From the NCBI GenBank assembly GCA_002402325.1, contig DHFQ01000165.1:1-5126 (forward strand): a DNA stretch of 5,126 nt. Reading direction: 5' to 3'. This DNA comes from Candidatus Aminicenantes bacterium UBA4820 (GTDB taxonomy: Bacteria; Acidobacteriota; UBA4820). The translations under genes and the position numbers were made by a program. Below, one piece after another: positions 1-5,126 of this stretch (its first letter is position 1; each line of letters begins with the position of its first letter). The notes under the pieces were generated by a model. It saw only the letters and a list, made by a program, of their open reading frames with translations. It had not been told where the DNA came from and did not search any database.

Positions 1-1822
1 AAACTTCACCGCCATTTTGTGTCCAGGCAAGCCCGACTGATGCACCTACTTCATCCTCTTTTAAAAGTGGGGTATTTTTGAACCTTTGTGTTCCCAAAAA
101 GTCTCTTACCTTATCTGGTGTCATAATAATTTTGGGATGGGTTTTATCCCTTACAACAATATGGGCTGTTTTCCTCATTATTGAGGCAATCTCCCTTTCA
201 AGATTTCTTACACCAGCTTCCCTCGTGTATTCGCTTATTATCGTTGAGTAGGAATCCTTGTTCATTTCAATATCTTTTTTTGTTAACCCGTGAAGTTTTA
301 ACTGCTTTTCAAAAAGGTGGTTCTCTGCAATTGCCACCTTTTCCTGAAGGGTGTAACCTGAAAAATAAATTACCTCCATTCTGTCAAGAAGTGCAGAAGG
401 AATTGTGTGTGTAACATTGGCTGTTGTGATAAAGAAAACTTTTGAAAGATCAAAGGGTGCATCAATGTAATGGTCAACAAACTCAATGTTTTGTTCCGGG
501 TCTAAAACTTCAAGAAGCGCAGATGATGGATCTCCCCGATAATCCGCACCGAGTTTATCAATTTCATCGAGAAGAAAAAGTGGGTTTTTTGTTCCTGCCC
601 TTTTTAAGAGTTGGATAATCTGCCCTGGAAAGGCTCCAATATAGGTTCGTCTATGACCCTTTATCTCCGCCTCATCTTTAACCCCACCGAGGGAAAGCCT
701 TACAAATTTCTTGTCCATACTCCTTGCAATTGACTTTGCGACGGAAGTCTTTCCCGTTCCAGGTGGTCCAACAAAGCATAAAATATTTCCCTTATTTTCT
801 TTCGAGAGTTGTCTTACAGCAAGAAACTCAACTATTCTTTCTTTAACTTTTTCAAGACCGTAATGGTCTTCATCAAGGATTTTTCTTGCCTTTTTTATGT
901 CAAGGTGATCTTCTGATACCCTGTTCCATGGTAGAGAAATCAACCACTCAATATAAGACCTTGAAACTGTTGCTTCAGCAGAAATCGTTGGCATGAGTTC
1001 AAGCCTCTTAAGTTCGGCGATAGCCTTCTCCTTTGCTGATTCTGGCATATTTGCTTCATCAATTTTTTGTTTGAGAAAATCAACATCAGAGGAGTTATCA
1101 TCTCTTCCCAGTTCCTTCTTGATCATTTTCATCTTTTCTGTTAAGTAATACTCTTTTTGTGCCTTTTCAATCTGCTTTTCAACTTCTCTATCAAGTTTTT
1201 CATCAAGGTTGATTCTATCAATTTCAGCGAGGATAACCTTTCTCAACAAGCGAAGCCTCCCGGTTAATGTTCTTGTCTCAAGAATTTTTTGCTTTATCTC
1301 TGTTTTTACGGGAAGGACGCTTGCAACCTGAAAAGAAAAAGCATTAAGGTCATCCTGATTGAAAATTATAGCAGATAGTTGATTTTCGGTCGCAACCAAT
1401 TTCCTTGAAAGTTCTTCAAAAAGTCTATGCACATTTATTGCGAGTTCTACAGGGGCATTCTCAACTTCAACATCTTCAAAAATTGAAATCGTTGCAAAAG
1501 GGGATTCTGCATCAAAAAGGTAATCTTCCGCTATTGCCCTTTCAGTCCCTTCAACAATAAGTTTTATGTTTCCATTTGGAAGCCTTACCGATTGAGTTAT
1601 TTTTCCTATTACTCCAATTCTATAAAGGTCTTCGACCCTCGGATTTTCTATTAAAGGATCTTTTTGTAAAACCAGAAAAACCTTTTGATTGGATTGAAGT
1701 GCAGATTCTATTGCTAAAACAGAACTTTTCCTCCCTACGAGAAAAGGCTTTGTCGTATAAGGGAGGATGAGCATATCCCTTAATCCAATAAAAGGCAAAA
1801 GTGTAAAACTACCTTTCTGCAT
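1..1822 (-). CDS. lon: ATP-dependent protease Lon (LonA type), 3' end beyond the window
   Basis: Lon is a cytoplasmic hexameric AAA+ serine protease that degrades misfolded and some regulatory proteins. About 607 codons are visible, reading in frame to the left edge with no stop. The N-terminal substrate-binding domain (about residues 1-200) carries the GLRD and LPNG motifs. A coiled-coil stretch follows with KEYYL at 223-227. The ATPase module has Walker A GPPGTGKT at 352-359, Walker B with D419/E420 in LLDEIDK, sensor-1 N469 and sensor-2 R539 in REAGVRN. The protease domain has just begun (VGASVGLAWTQ), so the catalytic Ser-Lys dyad lies outside the window and cannot be checked. The ATG start is supported by GAGG 5 nt upstream and by alignment of the N-terminus with known LonA. 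It lies 8 nt after the clpX stop, so translation is probably coupled. The truncation is only the window edge; family members are usually near 780-800 residues. Confidence 0.97.
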   Translation of the reverse strand, partial: MQKGSFTLLPFIGLRDMLILPYTTKPFLVGRKSSVLAIESALQSNQKVFLVLQKDPLIENPRVEDLYRIGVIGKITQSVRLPNGNIKLIVEGTERAIAEDYLFDAESPFATISIFEDVEVENAPVELAINVHRLFEELSRKLVATENQLSAIIFNQDDLNAFSFQVASVLPVKTEIKQKILETRTLTGRLRLLRKVILAEIDRINLDEKLDREVEKQIEKAQKEYYLTEKMKMIKKELGRDDNSSDVDFLKQKIDEANMPESAKEKAIAELKRLELMPTISAEATVSRSYIEWLISLPWNRVSEDHLDIKKARKILDEDHYGLEKVKERIVEFLAVRQLSKENKGNILCFVGPPGTGKTSVAKSIARSMDKKFVRLSLGGVKDEAEIKGHRRTYIGAFPGQIIQLLKRAGTKNPLFLLDEIDKLGADYRGDPSSALLEVLDPEQNIEFVDHYIDAPFDLSKVFFITTANVTHTIPSALLDRMEVIYFSGYTLQEKVAIAENHLFEKQLKLHGLTKKDIEMNKDSYSTIISEYTREAGVRNLEREIASIMRKTAHIVVRDKTHPKIIMTPDKVRDFLGTQRFKNTPLLKEDEVGASVGLAWTQNGGEV

Positions 1823-1827
1823 AAAAA

Positions 1828-1831
1828 CCTC
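1828..1831 (-). promoter_or_regulatory. Ribosome binding site of lon
   Basis: On the minus strand GAGG lies 5 nt before the lon ATG, and its first base is the last base of the clpX TAG stop. A ribosome ending clpX would sit on this site, which fits coupled translation. It supports the ATG at 1822 as the lon start. Confidence 0.75.
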
Positions 1832-3072
1832 TACACTGCCTTTTCAACAACTATGATGGGTTCAGATTTTCTCAAAACTGTATCCTTTGTTATTACTATC
1901 TCTTTCACATTCTTTTGCGAAGGGATATCATACATCAATTCGAGCATAAGTTCCTCAAGAATCATCCGAAGTCCTCTTGCTCCTATTTTTCTTTTGATTG
2001 AATCATCGGCTATTGCCTCAAGAGCCTCAGGGGCAAAGGTGAGTTTTACTCCTTCAAGGTCAAACAATTTTTGAAACTGCTTGACGAGGGCATTCTTTGG
2101 CTCAGTGAGAATTAACATTAAGGCGTTTTTATCAAGATCGTGTAGCGGAGCAACGATGGGAACTCTTCCCACAAATTCAGGAATCATTCCATATTGAATA
2201 ATATCCTGAGGCTGGACCTGAGATAAAAGCTCCCACAAATTGTCAGATTTGTTTATGTTTGGAGTTCCACCATATCCAATTGATGATTGGTGAATTCTTT
2301 TCTCAACAATTTTCTCAAGCCCAACAAAAGCACCTCCACATATAAAAAGAATGTTTTTAGTGTCGATGGGAATAAACTCCTGATGAGGGTGCTTTCTACC
2401 ACCCTGAGGTGGGACATTTGCAATAGTTCCCTCAAGTATTTTTAAAAGTGCCTGCTGAACTCCTTCGCCGGAAACATCTCTTGTTATACTCGGGCTATCG
2501 CTTTTTCTTGCAATTTTGTCTATTTCATCAATATAGACTATTCCCCTTTCAGCCCTTGACTTATCTCCATCCGCTGCATTTAAAAGTTTAAGGAGTATAT
2601 TTTCAACATCTTCGCCAACATATCCCGCCTCGGTCAGGGTCGTTGCATCCGCTATTGCGAAAGGAACATTCAAAAATATTGCAAGGGTTTGAGCAAGGAG
2701 GGTTTTTCCCGTTCCAGTTGGTCCCATAAGAAGGATGTTTGATTTTTGAAGTTCAACATCGTCAGTTTTTTTAGGAAAATAGATTCTTTTGTAGTGGTTA
2801 TAAACAGCAACTGCGATTCTTTTTTTTGCAAGTTCCTGACCAATTACATACTCATCAAGGTATTCCTTAATCTCTCTTGGTTTTGGAATTCTTCCACCAA
2901 GAGAGTCCTGCTTTTGAGGAGTGCCTATATCTTCAGATAAAATTGCAATGCAAGTGTCAATGCACTCATTACAGATAAAAACATTTGGTCCTGCAATTAG
3001 TTTTTTAACCTCCCTTTGCGATTTGTTGCAAAAGGAACATCTGTGGTCTCCGTCAATGTATCTTTTATACAT
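1831..3072 (-). CDS. clpX: ClpX, ATP-dependent unfoldase subunit of the ClpXP protease
   Basis: ClpX is a hexameric AAA+ unfoldase that recognises substrates (for example ssrA-tagged ones), unfolds them with ATP and threads them into ClpP. The 413 residues match the family length. The N-terminal zinc-binding domain has four Cys ligands, C12, C15, C34 and C37. The AAA+ core shows Walker A GPTGTGKT at 117-124, pore-1 loop GYVGED with Y151, Walker B D182/E183, the substrate-contacting RKH loop at 226-228, an arginine finger R303 in EFVGR, and sensor-2 R366 in GARGLR. The ClpP-docking loop appears to be IGY at 265-267 instead of the usual IGF/LGF. GGAGG 4 nt upstream supports the ATG start. It begins 12 nt after clpP and ends 8 nt before lon. 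All catalytic residues I can place are intact, so it should be active. Confidence 0.99.
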   Translation of the reverse strand: MYKRYIDGDHRCSFCNKSQREVKKLIAGPNVFICNECIDTCIAILSEDIGTPQKQDSLGGRIPKPREIKEYLDEYVIGQELAKKRIAVAVYNHYKRIYFPKKTDDVELQKSNILLMGPTGTGKTLLAQTLAIFLNVPFAIADATTLTEAGYVGEDVENILLKLLNAADGDKSRAERGIVYIDEIDKIARKSDSPSITRDVSGEGVQQALLKILEGTIANVPPQGGRKHPHQEFIPIDTKNILFICGGAFVGLEKIVEKRIHQSSIGYGGTPNINKSDNLWELLSQVQPQDIIQYGMIPEFVGRVPIVAPLHDLDKNALMLILTEPKNALVKQFQKLFDLEGVKLTFAPEALEAIADDSIKRKIGARGLRMILEELMLELMYDIPSQKNVKEIVITKDTVLRKSEPIIVVEKAV

Positions 3073-3076
3073 AAAA

Positions 3077-3081
3077 CCTCC
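3077..3081 (-). promoter_or_regulatory. Ribosome binding site of clpX
   Basis: GGAGG on the minus strand lies in the 12-nt clpP-clpX gap, 4 nt before the clpX ATG. It is a strong Shine-Dalgarno core and fixes the start at 3072. The gap is too short to hold a separate promoter or terminator. Confidence 0.8.
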
Positions 3082-3084
3082 AAC

Positions 3085-3675
3085 TTATTTACCTTGAGTA
3101 TGTTGTGTTGAAATTGTATCAATGATGCCATATTCAAGAGAATTTTCTGCAGTCATTATAAAATCTCTATCACAATCGCGCCTGATCTCTTCAATCGGTT
3201 TACCTGTATGTTTTTGAAGAATATTAAAAAGCAACTCTCTCATTCTCAAAATTTCTTTAGCATGAATATCTATGTCAGTCGCCTGACCGCTTACTCCTCC
3301 TAAGGGTTGATGCAATATAACTCTCGAATGTGGTAACGCAAATCTCTTCCCCTTTGTTCCCGCCGCCAGAAGAATTGCTGCCATAGAAGCAGCCTGACCA
3401 ATACAGATTGTGTTTATATCTGGCTTTACAAACTGCATTGTATCATAAATTGCAAGCCCTGCTGTTATAAGTCCTCCCGGGCTATTTATATAAAGCCATA
3501 TATCCCTTTGGGGGTCTTCTGCCTCAAGAAAAAGAAGTTGAGCAATCACGAGGTTTGCAAGGTGGTCATCAATCTCATCTCCAATAAAGATTATATTGTC
3601 CTTTAAAAGCCTGCTGAAAATATCATAGGCTCTCTCGCCTCTATTTGTTTGTTCAACGACTATCGGAATCAGCAT
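3085..3675 (-). CDS. clpP: ClpP, ATP-dependent Clp protease proteolytic subunit
   Basis: ClpP is a serine peptidase that forms a two-ring, 14-subunit chamber and degrades polypeptides delivered by ClpX. The protein has 196 residues, the usual size for a form with little or no propeptide. The catalytic triad is complete: S97 in GQAASM, H122 in ILHQP, and D171 in DRDF, the same numbers as in the mature E. coli and B. subtilis enzymes. Other family marks are the N-terminal IPIVVEQTNRGERAYDI segment, the YINSPGG oxyanion-hole region at 62-68, and GQATDIDIHAKE at 130-141 in the handle. AGGAGG 5 nt upstream supports the ATG. The gene starts 23 nt inside the 3' end of tig and stops 12 nt before clpX, in the same transcription unit as its unfoldase. 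Confidence 0.99.
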   Translation of the reverse strand: MLIPIVVEQTNRGERAYDIFSRLLKDNIIFIGDEIDDHLANLVIAQLLFLEAEDPQRDIWLYINSPGGLITAGLAIYDTMQFVKPDINTICIGQAASMAAILLAAGTKGKRFALPHSRVILHQPLGGVSGQATDIDIHAKEILRMRELLFNILQKHTGKPIEEIRRDCDRDFIMTAENSLEYGIIDTISTQHTQGK

Positions 3676-4942
3676 TTTCTCCTCCTATGTTGTTAGGGGT
3701 ATCCTCCACATACTCAATTTTAACATTTTTAGAAAAAATTTCAAGTGCCTTTTCTTCCCTGAGCCGGAATTTTATCTCTTCAAGTTTATTACTCTTTTCA
3801 AGAATCTCTTTTACCTTTTCAACATTTAAATTTTCCCTCTGTGCTATCTTTTGAAGAAATTCTTTTAGTTCTTCATCTTTGAGTTCAATATGTTCTTGTT
3901 CAATAAGTTTTGAAACGAGAAAATACCCTTTAATTCTCTTTTCAACAACTTTTTTTCTCTCCTCAAAGAATTTTTCCCAATCAAATGTATTGAGATCAAT
4001 GTTCATATTTGAATTCTCAACCGATTTTACGAATTCCTCAGCATCCTTATTAAGTTGACTTTCAAGAAGGGATGGGGGGATAGGAAAATCATATTTTTCA
4101 ATAAGGGCATCAATCAATTTTGCATCTCTTTCCTCTTTTATAAGCATTTCATTGTCAATTTGTGCCCTCTCTTTTGAGTTTTCCTTTAGAGCATCAAGAG
4201 TCTCAAAGCCACACACCCTTGCAAGATCATCGTCAATTTCAGGCAGAACCCTTCTTACAACATTAGAAATTGTAACTTTGTATTTACCCTTTGAAATATC
4301 CTTTAAATCTTCCTCCATTTCAAAGTCATAACTTTCCCCACACTTTTTTCCCACTAAAAATCTTTCAAGAGGGTTACTACTTTCATCACTACAAGCTATA
4401 AACTTTGTCTTATTTTCCTCTTCTCCCTCTTTTGAATAACTTATTGAAGCGAAATCACCATCCTGAATCTCCTCATTTTCCATAGTTACTACCTTTGAGT
4501 GAGAAAGTTGGTATCCCTCATATATCTCATCAATCTGTTCTTCTGTAACTTCCCTTTTTGAGACCTTGATTTTAATGTCCTCCGCCTTTATCTCTCCAAC
4601 TTCCGGGTAAAGTTCAAAGTAGAATATCCCATTGAAACTATTTCCAAAATTGATTTTTACTCCGTCAGCGAAAGGGTTTGAAAAGACTTTTAAATTCTCT
4701 TTTTCTATTATCTCACTTGCTATTTTAGGAAGGTAGTGGTCAATGAATTCAGTCTCAATCGGATTCTTGAATTTTGCTCTTACAAGTTCAAGAGGGGCTT
4801 TCCCCTTTCTAAATCCAGGCACCTCAGCCTCTTTTGCAACCTCAAGGAGCGCCTCATTGTAAGTGCCTCCACACTCTTCCCACTTTACAAAAAATGAATA
4901 CTTCTTCAAACAGCCATTTTGTTCCTCAAACTTAAATTCCAT
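3653..4942 (-). CDS. tig: Trigger factor, ribosome-associated chaperone
   Basis: Trigger factor binds the ribosome near the exit tunnel and shields nascent chains. From the ATG at 4942 the protein has 429 residues, near the 432 of E. coli. The ribosome-binding signature GFRKGKAP is present with F44-R45-K46, the same numbering as in E. coli. The N-terminal domain ends near YPEVG (112-116). The middle PPIase region (about 150-232) is degenerate: it keeps DGDFASISY and LVGKKCGE, but the conserved IPGFE of active FKBP-type domains is not visible. The C-terminal chaperone domain (about 233-429) is charged and helical and ends in an acidic, probably disordered tail. A TTG two codons upstream (4948) also opens the frame, but AAGGA abuts it directly and lies 6 nt from the ATG, so ATG is preferred. 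The gene begins 26 nt after the tRNA and overlaps clpP by 23 nt. Confidence 0.97.
   Translation of the reverse strand: MEFKFEEQNGCLKKYSFFVKWEECGGTYNEALLEVAKEAEVPGFRKGKAPLELVRAKFKNPIETEFIDHYLPKIASEIIEKENLKVFSNPFADGVKINFGNSFNGIFYFELYPEVGEIKAEDIKIKVSKREVTEEQIDEIYEGYQLSHSKVVTMENEEIQDGDFASISYSKEGEEENKTKFIACSDESSNPLERFLVGKKCGESYDFEMEEDLKDISKGKYKVTISNVVRRVLPEIDDDLARVCGFETLDALKENSKERAQIDNEMLIKEERDAKLIDALIEKYDFPIPPSLLESQLNKDAEEFVKSVENSNMNIDLNTFDWEKFFEERKKVVEKRIKGYFLVSKLIEQEHIELKDEELKEFLQKIAQRENLNVEKVKEILEKSNKLEEIKFRLREEKALEIFSKNVKIEYVEDTPNNIGGENADSDSR
3681..3686 (-). promoter_or_regulatory. Ribosome binding site of clpP, inside the tig coding region
   Basis: A full AGGAGG on the minus strand, 5 nt before the clpP ATG, is the best Shine-Dalgarno in the window. 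It lies within tig, where it helps encode the Gly-Gly of the IGGEN segment in the C-terminal tail. Its strength and the 23-nt gene overlap suggest efficient initiation, with tig translation keeping the site open. Confidence 0.85.
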
Positions 4943-4948
4943 CTTCAA

Positions 4949-4953
4949 TCCTT
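4949..4953 (-). promoter_or_regulatory. Ribosome binding site deciding the tig start
   Basis: AAGGA on the minus strand is followed by TTGAAG and then ATG. Spacing to the ATG at 4942 is 6 nt, a normal distance. Spacing to the upstream in-frame TTG at 4948 is zero, which would not allow initiation. The start should therefore be set at the ATG. Confidence 0.75.
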
Positions 4954-4968
4954 TCTACAAAACATTTC

Positions 4969-5045
4969 TGGCGCGCCCGAAGGGAGTCGAACCCCTAACC
5001 AGCGACTCCGAAGGCCGCCGCTCTATCCAATTGAGCTACGAGCGC
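4969..5045 (-). tRNA. tRNA-Arg, anticodon UCG
   Basis: The minus strand folds into a complete 77-nt cloverleaf with encoded CCA. The acceptor stem pairs GCGCTCG with CGGGCGC (one G-T wobble). The D stem pairs GCTC with GAGC around AATTGGATA. The anticodon stem pairs GCGGC with GTCGC, with loop CTTCGGA; the T stem pairs AGGGG with CCCTT around TTCGACT. The anticodon TCG is at 5009-5011 and reads CGA and probably other CGN codons. A20, C35, G36 and discriminator G73 fit known arginine identity elements. It lies 26 nt upstream of tig with no terminator between, so the two are probably cotranscribed, and tRNA 3' processing would create the tig mRNA 5' end. Many bacteria read CGU/CGC/CGA with an inosine-modified ACG tRNA instead; whether this genome also has one cannot be seen. 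Confidence 0.97.
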
Positions 5046-5055
5046 CAACAGAAAT

Positions 5056-5075
5056 TCCTTTTTAACATAAAAGGA
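5056..5075. repeat. Short AT-rich inverted repeat upstream of the tRNA
   Basis: TCCTTTT (5056-5062) and AAAAGGA (5069-5075) form a perfect 7-bp inverted repeat around the 6-nt loop TAACAT, ending 10 nt before the tRNA 5' end. Only two G-C pairs per arm make it a weak hairpin. It is not followed by a T-run on either strand, so it does not look like a terminator. It may be chance in AT-rich DNA or part of the tRNA leader. Confidence 0.35.
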
Positions 5076-5095
5076 CAAAAAAAACAAGAAACCCA

Positions 5096-5110
5096 TTGAC
5101 ACCCTGTCAA
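5096..5110. promoter_or_regulatory. Palindrome over the -35 box, possible operator
   Basis: TTGACA-CCC-TGTCAA is a perfect 6-bp inverted repeat with a 3-bp centre. It covers the -35 box of the plus-strand promoter and also places TTGACA on the minus strand facing the tRNA. A dimeric repressor bound here would block the divergent promoter. I do not recognise it as a known operator: it is not CIRCE or the HspR or CtsR box. The flanking bases do not extend the symmetry, so the regulatory role is inference. Confidence 0.4.
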
Positions 5111-5124
5111 AACTCTATGATAAT
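5096..5124 (+). promoter_or_regulatory. Sigma-70-type promoter for a divergent gene to the right
   Basis: On the plus strand a perfect -35 box TTGACA (5096-5101) is followed by a 17-bp spacer and the -10 box GATAAT (5119-5124, five of six consensus bases). Transcription would start a few bases past the window edge and run away from the tRNA-tig operon. The target gene is not visible. This is the strongest promoter-like match I can see in the intergenic region. Confidence 0.7.
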
Positions 5125-5126
5125 GT

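Noticed and set aside
1..40. Lon as a truncated or broken gene
   Set aside because: The frame is open to the edge and matches LonA up to that point, so the missing protease domain is explained by the window boundary.
181..414. Plus-strand open frame of 77 codons
   Set aside because: It lies wholly antisense to the lon AAA+ region, which is clearly coding; it has no recognisable motif.
1576..1770. Plus-strand open frame of 64 codons
   Set aside because: It is antisense to the lon N-terminal domain and shows no family motif.
1853..2940. Small plus-strand frames (1853-2074, 2746-2940) and a minus-strand frame (2253-2435) within clpX
   Set aside because: All are shadows of clpX, whose reading frame carries every expected motif.
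3645..3854. Plus-strand open frame of 69 codons at the tig/clpP junction
   Set aside because: It is antisense to the tig 3' end; the Ser/Phe-rich content reflects the complement of Glu/Lys-rich coding sequence.
5056..5084. Inverted repeat next to an A/T tract as an intrinsic terminator
   Set aside because: On the plus strand the hairpin is followed by A residues, and on the minus strand the T-run comes before it, so the order is wrong for a terminator in either direction.
4863..5099. Plus-strand open frame of 78 codons across the tRNA and the tig 5' end
   Set aside because: It is the antisense translation of tRNA-Arg (GVEPLTSDSEGRRSIQLSYER-like), a well-known type of spurious protein, and it is antisense to tig.
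1..5126. CRISPR arrays, insertion sequences, attachment sites or other mobile features
   Set aside because: No direct repeats, transposase or integrase genes are visible. A tRNA can serve as an integration site, but intact tig follows its 3' end with no duplicated tRNA fragment.

Overview
This window holds part of a conserved bacterial protein quality-control operon, all on the minus strand. In transcription order (right to left) it contains tRNA-Arg(UCG), tig (trigger factor), clpP, clpX and the first ~607 codons of lon, which runs off the left edge. The order tig-clpP-clpX-lon is widespread in Bacteria. The DNA is moderately AT-rich, Shine-Dalgarno sites are clear before every gene, and arginine is mostly encoded by AGA/AGG. 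The sequence does not fix the phylum. I would only say a low-GC bacterium with a compact genome, possibly an anaerobe or thermophile; that is a guess.

Layout from the right edge: positions 5046-5126 are a short non-coding region. It contains a near-consensus sigma-70-type promoter on the plus strand (5096-5124) that points out of the window toward an unseen divergent gene. A perfect palindrome covers its -35 box. The tRNA (4969-5045) follows on the minus strand and is only 26 nt from the tig start codon. tig (3653-4942) overlaps clpP (3085-3675) by 23 nt, clpP is 12 nt from clpX (1831-3072), and clpX is 8 nt from lon (start at 1822). I see no terminator or convincing internal promoter between any of these genes, so one transcript is likely. 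No gap exceeds 300 bases.

Together the products cover protein folding and turnover. Trigger factor meets nascent chains at the ribosome exit tunnel. ClpX unfolds tagged or misfolded proteins and feeds them to the ClpP peptidase chamber. Lon is an independent ATP-dependent protease. The motifs of ClpP, ClpX and the visible part of Lon are intact, so these are functional housekeeping genes.

I found no new biological system here. Points worth a second look are the palindromic divergent promoter, the tRNA joined to tig, the tig start codon, the degenerate PPIase domain of trigger factor, a Tyr in the ClpP-docking loop of ClpX, and the clpP ribosome binding site inside tig.
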